Shown here one piece after another: positions 28,156 through 36,572 of a stretch of 64,000 nt of DNA (positions within the stretch are counted from its first letter, which is position 1; the number at the start of each line of letters is the position of its first letter). A model generated the notes under the pieces. The model saw only the letters and a program-made list of their open reading frames with translations, ran no database searches and was not told where the DNA came from. The stretch comes from Rossellomorea aquimaris TF-12 (GTDB lineage: Bacteria; Bacillota; Bacilli; Bacillales; Bacillaceae_B), in contig NZ_LQXM01000029.1 in the NCBI RefSeq assembly GCF_001648555.1, positions 682,001 to 746,000 on the forward strand. Direction: 5' to 3'. The translations under genes and the position numbers were made by a program.

Positions 28156-29565
28156 TGTTTTTTCTTTTATATTAAGAACCTTATCCTCTCTTAATACATC
28201 TACCTTAAATAATTTTTCGAACCATCCTAAATCCATATACACCTTATTCCCTACCTTTTGAACTGGCTTCATTAGCAGTCCGTAATTTTCTTCATTGTAA
28301 ATAAAATAGTCTTGATTTATATAGAACCTGAAGGTATTTCCATCCAAGGATGTAAAAAACACGTTCTCTTCTATTTTTTTTACATCTAAACCTAAGGAAT
28401 CAAGAGATTCTTCAAAAGAAATTAATTCCTTTTGTTTATACAAGAGATACGATACATTTTGAACAATTTCCTCATTAAATTGAATGGATTTTTTACTATA
28501 CAATGTCAAAGGCTCACGTTCTTCTTCCTCAATGTTATCTAAGAAAAAAGTAGAAGAAAATCCTGTTATACTTCCTATTTCATGGTCAAGTTGAGTGACA
28601 TTAATTGCTCGTCCTTTTCTCTTGATGAAAAATTGTTTAAGTTGATTCAATTGAGCAGGGGTTAACCCTTCCTTTAACTCTTGGAAACCAAACTTAGCTT
28701 TAGAGGAACCATTTGACTCATTAACAAGTATATTTGCTGCTATTTCTTTCAGCCACATGTGAGTGGGATCAGAATAATCTTGTTGGAGCAGGCTCCAGAA
28801 AACAGCATCTTTTAATTCTTTATTACTATTGGTATTCGTAATGAGTAATCTGTCTGATTGGAAGGGTTCCATAGCATTGTTTATCATCACTGTAACAAAG
28901 CCATTCATTGCCTCGAAATGAAGATTCAGTTTTTCAGAGTTCATTTTTTCAGTAGAAATAATTCTTACATTTTCATAGTCTAACGAATTCATTCGTTCAC
29001 TTGTCCAAATCAATTCAGGAGGTTGACTTTCTCCGCTGAAAGCATAGTAATCAATGTAATCGAGCTTTTTATGGGCAACATCTTTATAACTAGAAATCCA
29101 TTTTCCGTTTCTGAAACTCTTTTCCGTTAATTTCACATGTGTTTCAATGAATTTAAGAGAGGTTAACTTCGGGTACCATTCTTTTAACAGTAAATAAGTT
29201 GAAACGTTTTGCTGTTCAAATGAATACTTAATCTTCAAAGTTTTATTCTTATTATTAATTGGCTTCAATTCATATTGGCCATTTTCTTTTGTTAAACAAT
29301 TTTCTCCTTGTTCATCTGAGCATTGAAAGTCTTCTGCTTCCTTCGGCCATTTGATCATTATAGAACTGGGAATGTCTGCTGTAAAGAATAGTTCTTGAGT
29401 AACAAAAAAACGGGTGCCTTCATGTTTTAGAGCAATAGTTTGCTTGACTTCAGTATTAGTGGACTCTTCAGCACTTCCAGTAGAATATCCATTCCATTGA
29501 AAAAAGAGTATGCACGTACTTACCATGATCATTAGTAACACCATTGTTAAAAAAAAGCGTTTCAT
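28150..29565 (-). CDS. Secreted or anchored protein with C-terminal stalk-like domain, function unknown
   Basis: 471 residues from the ATG at 29563-29565 (AAGGAG site). One N-terminal hydrophobic segment (about 4-22, FFLTMVLLMIMVSTCILFF) acts as signal or anchor. The extracellular part has beta-rich stretches and a cysteine pair in FQCSDEQGENCL. The last 45 residues (LLMKPVQKVGNKVYMDLGW then FKVDVL) look like the repeat of the copper amine oxidase N-terminal-like 'stalk' domain. I do not recognise the rest. It replaces nothing in the B. subtilis order; it is an insertion between rsmD and ylbG together with the next small gene. Confidence 0.75.
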   Translation of the reverse strand: MKRFFLTMVLLMIMVSTCILFFQWNGYSTGSAEESTNTEVKQTIALKHEGTRFFVTQELFFTADIPSSIMIKWPKEAEDFQCSDEQGENCLTKENGQYELKPINNKNKTLKIKYSFEQQNVSTYLLLKEWYPKLTSLKFIETHVKLTEKSFRNGKWISSYKDVAHKKLDYIDYYAFSGESQPPELIWTSERMNSLDYENVRIISTEKMNSEKLNLHFEAMNGFVTVMINNAMEPFQSDRLLITNTNSNKELKDAVFWSLLQQDYSDPTHMWLKEIAANILVNESNGSSKAKFGFQELKEGLTPAQLNQLKQFFIKRKGRAINVTQLDHEIGSITGFSSTFFLDNIEEEEREPLTLYSKKSIQFNEEIVQNVSYLLYKQKELISFEESLDSLGLDVKKIEENVFFTSLDGNTFRFYINQDYFIYNEENYGLLMKPVQKVGNKVYMDLGWFEKLFKVDVLREDKVLNIKEKTM

Positions 29566-29665
29566 AAAAAAACTCCTTAGCTCCATGTCCTACTATAAAG
29601 ATATCAGATTTAATGAAAGGGATATATACCTGTTTTAGGAATTTTTTTACGTTTTAATCATTGTT

Positions 29666-29980
29666 TCATCCCAGGTCAAAGTCTTTGCTATCCATAATTA
29701 AAGAATTGCCTTGAAGATGGTCTGTTACTAAGGTGTCCCACTCACCTTTATTTATCAAATGGGTGTTAATAAGAAAAGCTTCGAGATCCTTTAAATTACT
29801 ATCTTTATATACTTCTTCCTGAGCAATGGACAGGATCCCATGAGCCACTAAAGTAGAAAGAATGGCAGAAACAATGATTGAATCAGAATACTTTACATTC
29901 ATTGATGATTCACTATGAGTCTTTCCAAAGACATACATAAGGATCAAACTAAAAACGATGAAAAGAAATATCCATAACAT
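29666..29980 (-). CDS. Small single-pass membrane protein, unknown
   Basis: 104 residues; N-terminal membrane segment at about 2-18 (LWIFLFIVFSLILMYVF), then a mostly helical, acidic cytoplasmic or external part with no motif I recognise. Clear GGGGGGAT site. It lies 100 bases upstream of the stalk-domain gene on the same strand and may be co-transcribed with it. Absent from this position in B. subtilis. Confidence 0.65.
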   Translation of the reverse strand: MLWIFLFIVFSLILMYVFGKTHSESSMNVKYSDSIIVSAILSTLVAHGILSIAQEEVYKDSNLKDLEAFLINTHLINKGEWDTLVTDHLQGNSLIMDSKDFDLG

Positions 29981-30078
29981 ATTTATCCCCCCATAATTTT
30001 TTTATAGTTTCTTTACTTATGATTGTATGTTTGAAATAATAAGGAATTGATTGAAAAGGAAAAAAAGGAGACAGGATT

Positions 30079-30468
30079 ATGATTCAACGATTTATTGAAT
30101 TAGGTGAAGGCTACTCTGATATTTATGAATTAATGGAACTTGCCCGTGCTAATAAAGAAAGGTTACAGCATATGATGGCATTTCATACAATTGTAAACAA
30201 TCGAGCGGTGACATCTCTTGCTATTGTAATGAATCCAACAGAACAAGGAAAATTCCAAGCTATTTACGTATGTAGAGAAGGAGTTCCCAATCCAAATATA
30301 ACTCCTAATCAGCGATACTCGATGTTTGAAGAAACTGCTAAAGAATTAGGTAAAGTTATTATTCAAATGGATGTAAAACCATCCACTCTTTTCCCAGAAA
30401 ACCAATTGTACTATCAGCACCTTATTGCCATACTAAGACTAAATCATTACATTCTTCCGTTGCAATAA
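30079..30468 (+). CDS. DUF7147/YlbA-like conserved protein
   Basis: 129 residues beginning MIQRFIELGEGYSDIYELMELA, a conserved Bacillaceae protein of unknown function; close relatives have sometimes been mislabelled methylthioribose kinase, but nothing kinase-like is visible. Soluble, with mixed alpha-beta composition. AAAGGAG site 6 bases before the ATG. Plus strand, convergent with ylbG. Confidence 0.72.
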   Translation: MIQRFIELGEGYSDIYELMELARANKERLQHMMAFHTIVNNRAVTSLAIVMNPTEQGKFQAIYVCREGVPNPNITPNQRYSMFEETAKELGKVIIQMDVKPSTLFPENQLYYQHLIAILRLNHYILPLQ

Positions 30469-30494
30469 TACTAACGAACAAGTATTTGCCTATG

Positions 30495-30528
30495 AAAAAA
30501 GCTGCCAATACAAAAACTCATTGGCAGC
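30495..30528 (-). terminator. Terminator downstream of ylbG
   Basis: GCTGCCAAT stem with 10-base loop and complement, followed on the minus strand by TTTTTT. Confidence 0.85.
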
Positions 30529-30534
30529 AATTAA

Positions 30535-30810
30535 TTAAAATCCCATTTTGTAATCATATTCCTTGGCTTTATCTGGTCGTGAATTTTCGAAAACAGACTT
30601 AATGAATGGTTTAAAAGATGGATCAACTTTCTTTACGTAAGAATACGAAGATATCTTTTCCATTACACTATCGATTTCGTCTTGATTACAATACAGTAAA
30701 ACATATTTCATTTTCTTGGATACATAGTGAACATTACCAAAACGTCTCAAGGACTTGGCATGTTTTAAGCTATGTAACCACACAACTAATCCTTGTCTTT
30801 CTGTTAACAT
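30535..30810 (-). CDS. ylbG: DUF2129 family protein YlbG
   Basis: 91-residue cytosolic protein, B. subtilis YlbG homologue: starts [23 protein letters not shown] and contains the conserved [14 protein letters not shown] and FVKKVDPS-like ([14 protein letters not shown]) stretches. Small ferredoxin-like fold is plausible. Function unknown. In B. subtilis it lies next to ylbF and rsmD. Confidence 0.9.
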   Translation of the reverse strand: MLTERQGLVVWLHSLKHAKSLRRFGNVHYVSKKMKYVLLYCNQDEIDSVMEKISSYSYVKKVDPSFKPFIKSVFENSRPDKAKEYDYKMGF

Positions 30811-30973
30811 ATGGTTTCCCCTCTAGGACTCACTTTTTTATTAGTCTAGCACAAAATTATGAGAATAAGCAATAAGGCTATACTGAACTAACGTAGATTT
30901 CTCTTATTCATTCACCTTAAATAAAAACTTAATTATTTAGGTTCAAGCAAAGGAATCTGAACGGAGGTACAGA

Positions 30974-31288
30974 ATGGATTTAAATACTATTTGGGAATTC
31001 TTTATTGAACAGCTTCAAAAACAAGAAAAAGTCAATTCCGTTTATGTTAAACGAATGGCGGGCATTCCTTTTTTATATATTGAATCTACCCTTGAAAAGA
31101 GTAAGCTTGAAGAATTAATTATAGGATCTTCTGCACGAGCAATGCGTGGAAAAAGATTGCATTCTGATACAATCTTTTTCAGAAAAAATCATTCCCTGTT
31201 TGTGTACCGACACCGGTTCTATGTTCCTCAAGAAAAGATGTTTTGCTGTGGAAACCTTTGTGTAGATTGTGTTAGATTGAAGCAATAA
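30974..31288 (+). CDS. Small protein with C-terminal cysteine cluster, unknown
   Basis: 104 residues, GGAGG site 6 bases before the ATG. N-terminal helix, central RAMRGKRLHSDTIFFRK, and a tail containing MFCCGNLCVDCVRL, a CC-x3-C-x2-C cluster at about 92-99 that could bind zinc or an iron-sulfur cluster. I do not recognise the family. It is on the plus strand between ylbG and ylbF and convergent with ylbF, whose product also ends in a cysteine-rich tail. Confidence 0.72.
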   Translation: MDLNTIWEFFIEQLQKQEKVNSVYVKRMAGIPFLYIESTLEKSKLEELIIGSSARAMRGKRLHSDTIFFRKNHSLFVYRHRFYVPQEKMFCCGNLCVDCVRLKQ

Positions 31289-31370
31289 CAATGGTACCTA
31301 TCTTTCATTTATTTTATGCTCTGAGATTATTCTATTCAAAAGAACAGGAGCTGATGAAGTAAAACCATAT

Positions 31371-31409
31371 AAAAAGAGCTGGTTAAATGTCATTTAACCA
31401 GCTCTTTTT
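31371..31409. terminator. Bidirectional terminator
   Basis: 18-bp stem AAAAAGAGCTGGTTAAAT with perfect complement and tiny loop between the convergent small gene and ylbF. Confidence 0.92.
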
Positions 31410-31412
31410 ATA

Positions 31413-31868
31413 TTATGCTGAGCAACCACAGCTGCCTCCGGATCCACATCCTCCACCACAAGCACTACCGCTTGAGAAAAAGGGATTACCCGAAGGAACC
31501 TTTACATTTTTGGACACAGAATGTCCAATAAGTAAGCTTACTTCATCAAGTAAATCTTGAAGCTCATTTTCCGCACGTCGAAATTCCGCTACATTCTCAT
31601 CTAAATCCATTTCTCTTTTTACTTCACGGATTTCTTTCATGATGGTTTTATAGTCAGGGTGATAACGACCAAAACGTTGAACCTCTTCGTAACTTTCTTT
31701 CATTCGAGAAAAAGTGTGAATTTTCCTCTGTGTGTCTTTACTGTTACGAAGTTTATATAAACATTTTCGATAAGTATCTGCCACATCGGATTGCAAAATC
31801 CATTGAGATAATTCATCTGCTGAATCTAAAATTTCCATTCTTTCAATAGTAGCAAGCAAAAAGCTCAC
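31413..31868 (-). CDS. ricF: RicF (YlbF), subunit of the Ric complex
   Basis: 151-residue YlbF-family protein. With RicA (YmcA) and RicT (YaaT) it forms a complex that directs RNase Y maturation of operon mRNAs and affects competence, biofilm and sporulation. Long helical region with RFGRYHPDYK and FRRAENELQDLLDEVS-like (EFRRAENELQ) signatures, then a glycine-rich tail with cysteines at 137, 141, 147 and 149 that supplies ligands to iron-sulfur clusters of the complex. RicA and RicT are not in the window. Confidence 0.93.
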   Translation of the reverse strand: MSFLLATIERMEILDSADELSQWILQSDVADTYRKCLYKLRNSKDTQRKIHTFSRMKESYEEVQRFGRYHPDYKTIMKEIREVKREMDLDENVAEFRRAENELQDLLDEVSLLIGHSVSKNVKVPSGNPFFSSGSACGGGCGSGGSCGCSA

Positions 31869-31951
31869 CTCCGTAATGATATTTTAACACGTTTCATTAA
31901 AGGAAGCGAATTTACAAATAAGAAATTTTTTCATCAATAGACGCACATCAT

Positions 31952-32344
31952 TTAAGGAATTGTGACATAAAGTTGTTTCTTCATCCCTAAGGATTTGTTG
32001 TTTAACCCAACTATTTCAACATTAAGGATATGCCTACCCTTAGGTAAACCCTTAACAACAAAAGCCGCGGTATGATATTCCTTGTATAATCTACCGGTGC
32101 TTGACGTAACCAGGATCTTACCTTTTTTTGTTTTATTATTTGAGGACGAAAACGTTACTCCAGGAACAACACATTCAATAAATACTTGATTTCCTTGTAC
32201 AATATGTTTTATAGAAAGGCCTCTTTGCTTCTGTGCTGCTTCAACTTTTTTTGTAAACATAAGACTTTCTGGTTCGGGGATCTTTTCTTTACATCCCGTC
32301 ATGACAAATAATAAACATATAGAAAGAACAATTATTTTTTTCAT
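31952..32344 (-). CDS. Predicted lipoprotein, unknown
   Basis: 130 residues from the ATG at 32342-32344 (AAGGAGTGG site). Signal peptide with lipobox VMTGC, so Cys18 would be lipidated and the protein held on the outer face of the membrane. The mature part looks like one small beta-sandwich domain (GRHILNVEIVGLNNKSLG near the end). No function recognised. It lies between ylbE and ylbF, where B. subtilis has no gene. Confidence 0.75.
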   Translation of the reverse strand: MKKIIVLSICLLFVMTGCKEKIPEPESLMFTKKVEAAQKQRGLSIKHIVQGNQVFIECVVPGVTFSSSNNKTKKGKILVTSSTGRLYKEYHTAAFVVKGLPKGRHILNVEIVGLNNKSLGMKKQLYVTIP

Positions 32345-32466
32345 TATCAACACCACTCCTTACCAATAGCCTTCCCCATCTCATTTAAAATTTACACAAA
32401 ATTCTCTTGAAATGAGGAACTGTTTATGAAGTGAAATGGTGGAGAACGCAATACGAATAGTACCAA

Positions 32467-32706
32467 CTATTCAGTACTGTTCATTGCTTGAAACATGCTG
32501 ACCATCATAGAAGCCATTTGAACTCCATTTGAAAATTTTTGCACTCGATGTGGGATGGTCTTTTGAAAATGATTAATTGAAGCGATTTCAAATTTTTCAA
32601 GTTCATTGGGACTTCTAGAGAGAGTTCGATACCATTCAGGCATTTCCCTTAAAAACAATTTTAAGTCTGCATTCCCATGTATATATTCAATAATTTCTGA
32701 CCTCAT
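32467..32706 (-). CDS. ylbE: YlbE-like protein
   Basis: 79-residue protein of the YlbE family (MRSEIIEYIHGNADLKLFLREMPEWYR). Function unknown; restricted to spore-formers of this group. Starts 16 bases after the ylbD stop, so the two are probably one operon. Confidence 0.88.
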   Translation of the reverse strand: MRSEIIEYIHGNADLKLFLREMPEWYRTLSRSPNELEKFEIASINHFQKTIPHRVQKFSNGVQMASMMVSMFQAMNSTE

Positions 32707-32722
32707 CTATACTCCTCTTTTC

Positions 32723-33136
32723 TTAGTCTTTTCGAAAAGAAAATGGATGAGAAGGCTTTGAAGGCGTTTCATTTTTATCAGTCGTACCTCTATTATTTGA
32801 TTGAAATTGACTTAGTACCCCTTGAACAGCTCCTAATGCTTCACTCAAACTGTTGATATGTTGCTGTAGCTGATTTGCATCCATTTTCTTTACCATTTCT
32901 CCGACTTGGTCCATCCATCCACTCTTTTTTCCTTCACTGCTTATTGAGTTTACGTTTGATTTTGAATTTCCCTCTTTGTATTGATCCCATCTTGTATCTT
33001 CTTCTCCAAGTAAATACCAATCTTCAAAAAGATCCTGCCAATTTGCCTGACCATTACGAACATCTCTTGCGATTTTAGGATTTTCCCTTACAAACTCTTT
33101 AAACTCTTTAACTTTTGGGTGTAGTGATTTCCCCAT
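32723..33136 (-). CDS. ylbD: Spore coat protein YlbD
   Basis: 137 residues. N-terminal conserved block HPKVKEFKEFVRENPKI and DLFEDWYLLGEED (to about residue 50), then a low-complexity linker and a helical segment with MVKKMDANQLQQHINSL, ending in a serine/lysine-rich tail. B. subtilis YlbD is a coat-associated protein encoded at the same locus, likely made in the mother cell. Confidence 0.88.
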   Translation of the reverse strand: MGKSLHPKVKEFKEFVRENPKIARDVRNGQANWQDLFEDWYLLGEEDTRWDQYKEGNSKSNVNSISSEGKKSGWMDQVGEMVKKMDANQLQQHINSLSEALGAVQGVLSQFQSNNRGTTDKNETPSKPSHPFSFRKD

Positions 33137-33303
33137 TATTTCGCACCTCCATTACAGGCTATTACCTAATACACTTTATGAAAGTGCGAAAAGAATGGTG
33201 ATACATTCCTTTTTGTAGTAAAATTTACATGTATATTTACACTAATCAGATTTACACCAGTCGTTATCATAAGTGGTTGTGAATATAGAAAAGGATGTCT
33301 AAT

Positions 33304-33795
33304 ATGAAAGAAGATTTACACAAACTGTTAAATGAATGTATTGAAAATGCTACAGAAAAGGATTTAGAATCGTTAGAACAATTATTAAAAGGTGTTAGAC
33401 GTACTCAGACTAAAGTAAATGGATCCATTATCGGTGGGATTTTTGCCATGAGAAGAGAAGAAATCAATGGGAAGTTCCAAATGAGCATTCCGATTACTTC
33501 CGTTACTTATAACTCGCTCAATATTGTACACGGTGGGGTAACTGCAACCTTGGTAGATACAGCAATGGGAACATTAGCCAATATGATGCTGCCTGACGGT
33601 TTTGGAGCAGTTACCACAAATTTAAATGTTCATTACTTGGCGCCTGGAATCGGAGACGAACTTACTGCTTACGCAACAATTGTCCATAAAGGCTCAAAAA
33701 CCATTATCGTTGATGGAAAAGTAGTTAGTGGAGATGGAAGAGTAGTAGCTCATTCAACAGGTTCTTTCTTTATTATTGAAAAGAAAAAAGCGTGA
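33304..33795 (+). CDS. PaaI family hotdog-fold thioesterase
   Basis: Predicted acyl-CoA thioesterase. 163 residues from the ATG at 33304, placed about 7 bases after an AAAAGG site; the ATG at 33295 touches that site. The hotdog signature NSLNIVHGGVTATLVDTAMG (about 70-89) contains the HGG motif and the Asp of the PaaI active site; GFGAVTTNLNVHYL follows. On the plus strand between ylbD and ylbC, an insertion relative to B. subtilis. Substrate unknown. Confidence 0.85.
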   Translation: MKEDLHKLLNECIENATEKDLESLEQLLKGVRRTQTKVNGSIIGGIFAMRREEINGKFQMSIPITSVTYNSLNIVHGGVTATLVDTAMGTLANMMLPDGFGAVTTNLNVHYLAPGIGDELTAYATIVHKGSKTIIVDGKVVSGDGRVVAHSTGSFFIIEKKKA

Positions 33796-33796
33796 A

Positions 33797-33840
33797 AAAA
33801 GGTTGACTCTACATTCGTCTCTGGTAGAGTCAACCTTCTT
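33797..33840. terminator. Bidirectional terminator between thioesterase gene and ylbC
   Basis: AAGGTTGACTCTAC stem, 10-base loop and complement, between convergent genes; it touches the ylbC stop codon. Confidence 0.88.
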
Positions 33841-34925
33841 TATTCGGGATCTTTTAATTTTTCAATAAAATTTTGTGTATAGTACCTTCTATATACTCCT
33901 ACACCAAGATGCGTAAATTTTTCTTCTAATAATATTTTTCGGTGTCCTTCCGAATTTAACCAGCCATGCACGGCTTCTGGTGCGTCAATATATTCTGAAG
34001 CAATATTTTCACCGGCTACTTTAAAAGGAACTTCTTCCATTTCTAAACGGTCTGCAAGACTACCAAGGTTTGGTGATTCATGTGAAAAATAATCTAACTC
34101 AAACATCTCTAAACTGTGTCCTTTAGCTACCATAGATGTTTCTTCATCCCACTCTAAAACAGGTTTCTCGAAGTCATGACGAATAACATTAGATATGTCG
34201 AAAATTTGTTTTTCACGTGCTTGATTCACATTATCCCATTCTTCTTCTGTCGGTTCTATTTCTTCTTCTAATTCACCCCGATACATCATTTCATATGGAT
34301 GCAATTTAACTAAGGTTTGTTTATCTAAAAATCGAATACTGGTTAACTTTCCAGTGAATTTATCCAAATACAGCTGGGCATATATTTCTCCTAAAGATAC
34401 TAGCAATCGTGTATTCAAATCTTCTTCACTCAGTTCAAATTGATAAGAACCGGAATCATCATTTACTATTACCTCAGCATCTACTATTGTAAAACGATAA
34501 ATATCTTCTAAACTTTGTCCTAACCTATATGGAGAAACATCCACTTCATTTCCTATTGTATAAAGGGTAACAACTTTATTATTTTCAACTCCGAACTGAA
34601 TATATTGGCTGGAGGAAATAGGATATACCCACCAATCATAACCGTAAGAACTCGGCTCAACCCGAATTGGCTCTCCAAAATTATCCATAAGTTTATTCTT
34701 ACTTTTCCCGATCCAAATCGATAATCCCGATGTTGGCCTTTCTCCAGGAGTAGTCTCCATCGATTGTTTAATATCGCTTTCTTGATTTTCTTTAAGAGTT
34801 TGGGTTTCTGGACCTTTTAATGGTTCATTTTCTTGCTGGTAGTTTTGATAAATACTAATAATTAAAATAATAACAAGAATAATAATGATTCGTAAAACAG
34901 TTCTCAGAAATTTCCCTCCTCTCAT
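33840..34925 (-). CDS. ylbC: CAP-domain protein YlbC
   Basis: 361 residues from the ATG at 34923-34925; a stronger AGGAGGG site lies inside the frame, in front of a CTG at codon 6, so the exact start is uncertain. Membrane anchor at about 9-28, a CAP-associated N-terminal domain (about 75-215, beginning IWIGKSKNKLMDNFGEP) and a C-terminal CAP (SCP/PR1) domain with HSLEMFELDYFSHESP and VHGWLNSEGHRKILL. Secreted or anchored outside; role unknown. Confidence 0.9.
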   Translation of the reverse strand: MRGGKFLRTVLRIIIILVIILIISIYQNYQQENEPLKGPETQTLKENQESDIKQSMETTPGERPTSGLSIWIGKSKNKLMDNFGEPIRVEPSSYGYDWWVYPISSSQYIQFGVENNKVVTLYTIGNEVDVSPYRLGQSLEDIYRFTIVDAEVIVNDDSGSYQFELSEEDLNTRLLVSLGEIYAQLYLDKFTGKLTSIRFLDKQTLVKLHPYEMMYRGELEEEIEPTEEEWDNVNQAREKQIFDISNVIRHDFEKPVLEWDEETSMVAKGHSLEMFELDYFSHESPNLGSLADRLEMEEVPFKVAGENIASEYIDAPEAVHGWLNSEGHRKILLEEKFTHLGVGVYRRYYTQNFIEKLKDPE

Positions 34926-35074
34926 TATTTCTTCCTTAACATAATGCATATAATAGGATTATTATACCATCGAAAACGATTCTAAAAATTATGTAATATA
35001 TAAAGCATAGCATATTTTTTTTTTTACTAAAACAATGTTCTTCTATGAATAACACCGCTTACACAAATTAAACA

Positions 35075-35109
35075 AGAGATAACCACTTTGATTAAAAGTG
35101 GTTATCTCT
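35075..35109 (-). terminator. Hairpin downstream of ylbB, probable terminator
   Basis: AGAGATAACCACTTT and perfect complement with a 5-base loop; only a weak T-rich tail on the minus strand. Confidence 0.6.
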
Positions 35110-35176
35110 ATCGAAACGTGAAATATCTAAATTTTTTGGTTCATGAAGTACTACATGAAGAGGCTGCATTCTGTTC

Positions 35177-35611
35177 CTAAAAAGGTTTATTTCTAAAATA
35201 CGATTCTGAAATATTTTCTAACGCTATGTATGCCTGTTTACCTAAAGATTCCCTAATCGCAAAATCTCCTAAAGAAACGATTCCTACAAGTCTCTCTCCT
35301 TCTACTATCGGTAACCTTCTAATTTGATGATCCGCCATTACGTTGGCTGCTTCCGTTGCTTCTGTTTCAGGTCCAACTGTTACTAACTCCTTACTCATAA
35401 TATCTTCTACTTTAGATGAGGCAGGGTGTTTTTCAGCAATACAACGAGTGACGATGTCTCTATCCGTAATTACTCCAACAATTCTATCACCATCAACAAT
35501 TGGAATTGACCCTATGTTATTCTCTTTCATTTTTACAGCTACTTCAAATACGTTGTCTAATAATGAACACGTTTCAACATCTTTGGCCATAATGTCTTTT
35601 ATTTTCGTCAT
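35177..35611 (-). CDS. ylbB: CBS-domain protein YlbB
   Basis: 144 residues made of two CBS motifs (about 7-60 and 69-123), each with the IVDGDRIVGVITDRDI and IVEGERLVGIVSLGDFA type core that binds adenine nucleotides as a pair. B. subtilis YlbB homologue by position and length. Four ATG codons in a row follow AAAGG; the last is taken as start from spacing. Role unknown. Confidence 0.9.
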   Translation of the reverse strand: MTKIKDIMAKDVETCSLLDNVFEVAVKMKENNIGSIPIVDGDRIVGVITDRDIVTRCIAEKHPASSKVEDIMSKELVTVGPETEATEAANVMADHQIRRLPIVEGERLVGIVSLGDFAIRESLGKQAYIALENISESYFRNKPF

Positions 35612-35945
35612 CATCATCATCCTTTATTAATCTTTTTCTAGTGTTCGCCATTAATAAGGTTAACCTTATATATTTTTCTCACTTTTGAAATAGATATTCA
35701 CCTTTAATAATTTTGACATTCACATTAAACTCAGACATTGCAAGAAAAAGAATTTTACACTATTATTAAGAATGAGAAACAGTGCATTTACTATCTTTGT
35801 CCATTAACCGATATAAATGCTTCTACCATGTGAAAAGCGTTTAGCTCTAAAAGGCGACTATTTTAATGATGAACATATAAAAGTTTAACTTAACAAGATG
35901 GGAACCTTTTAAGCTATAAGCTAGACAATATAGGAGGGAAATTTT
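35612..35945. other. Intergenic region between divergent ylbB and yugN-like gene
   Basis: About 330 bp of AT-rich DNA expected to hold two divergent promoters. I see no convincing boxes, repeat or small gene. Confidence 0.6.
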
Positions 35946-36305
35946 ATGCGTTTTGAAACAACTGGAATTGAAAAATTAAAAGTAGATCTAAATCGTTTAG
36001 ATGAAATTATGGAGTCTCACGGCCTTGTTCGTGCTGGACAATGGGATTATGAAAGAGTAACCTATGACCGTAAATTCGAAGTAAGAGAAGGCACTTTTTA
36101 TCTGCGAATCCAAGGTCTTGCAGTTGAAGGGGACATCGGAAAGCACGATGCTGTAATTCAATTAATGACACCTTTACTTGGTAAACATTATTACCCTCAC
36201 GGTGTTGAATATGGTGAAGGTGAAGAATTTCCTAAGCACCTTGTTACAACATGTGAAAAACTAATTGCTGATGTTAATAAGGAAGCAACTAATTTTGTTT
36301 GGTAA
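35946..36305 (+). CDS. YugN-like family protein
   Basis: 119-residue soluble protein of the YugN-like family: MRFETTGIEKLKVDLNRLDEIM start, GQWDYERVTYDRKFEV and GKHYYPHGVEYGEGE. Function unknown. AGGAGGG site. Monocistronic, with its own terminator. Confidence 0.85.
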   Translation: MRFETTGIEKLKVDLNRLDEIMESHGLVRAGQWDYERVTYDRKFEVREGTFYLRIQGLAVEGDIGKHDAVIQLMTPLLGKHYYPHGVEYGEGEEFPKHLVTTCEKLIADVNKEATNFVW

Positions 36306-36315
36306 GCTTTTAACT

Positions 36316-36348
36316 GAGACTGTCCTTTGTAGACAGTCTCTTTTTTTA
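36316..36348 (+). terminator. Terminator of the yugN-like gene
   Basis: GAGACTGTC stem, 7-base loop, complement and T7. Confidence 0.92.
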
Positions 36349-36572
36349 GTTTTTAATGTACAATTTGTTACCTTTAGAGAAGAAAATAATGGTTGATTTC
36401 TACTTGTCTCATGAAAATTCATTTATAAGGTGAGGAGAACTGCTAAAACTCTATCATTTGAAAGTAGAATTTCCATGTAAAATAATTAAAAATACCCTAC
36501 TTCCCACTGTTCTTTCTTTGTCCTCTCTAATATAATAATAGTAAGAGGTGTCTGTTAGAAAGGGGTACTCCA

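Noticed and set aside
27972-28175. 67-codon plus-strand frame beside rsmD
   Set aside because: No ribosome binding site, and the region is better explained by RNA hairpins and a terminator. A 21-codon frame behind AGGTGAT at about 27999 was also considered and dropped for lack of support.
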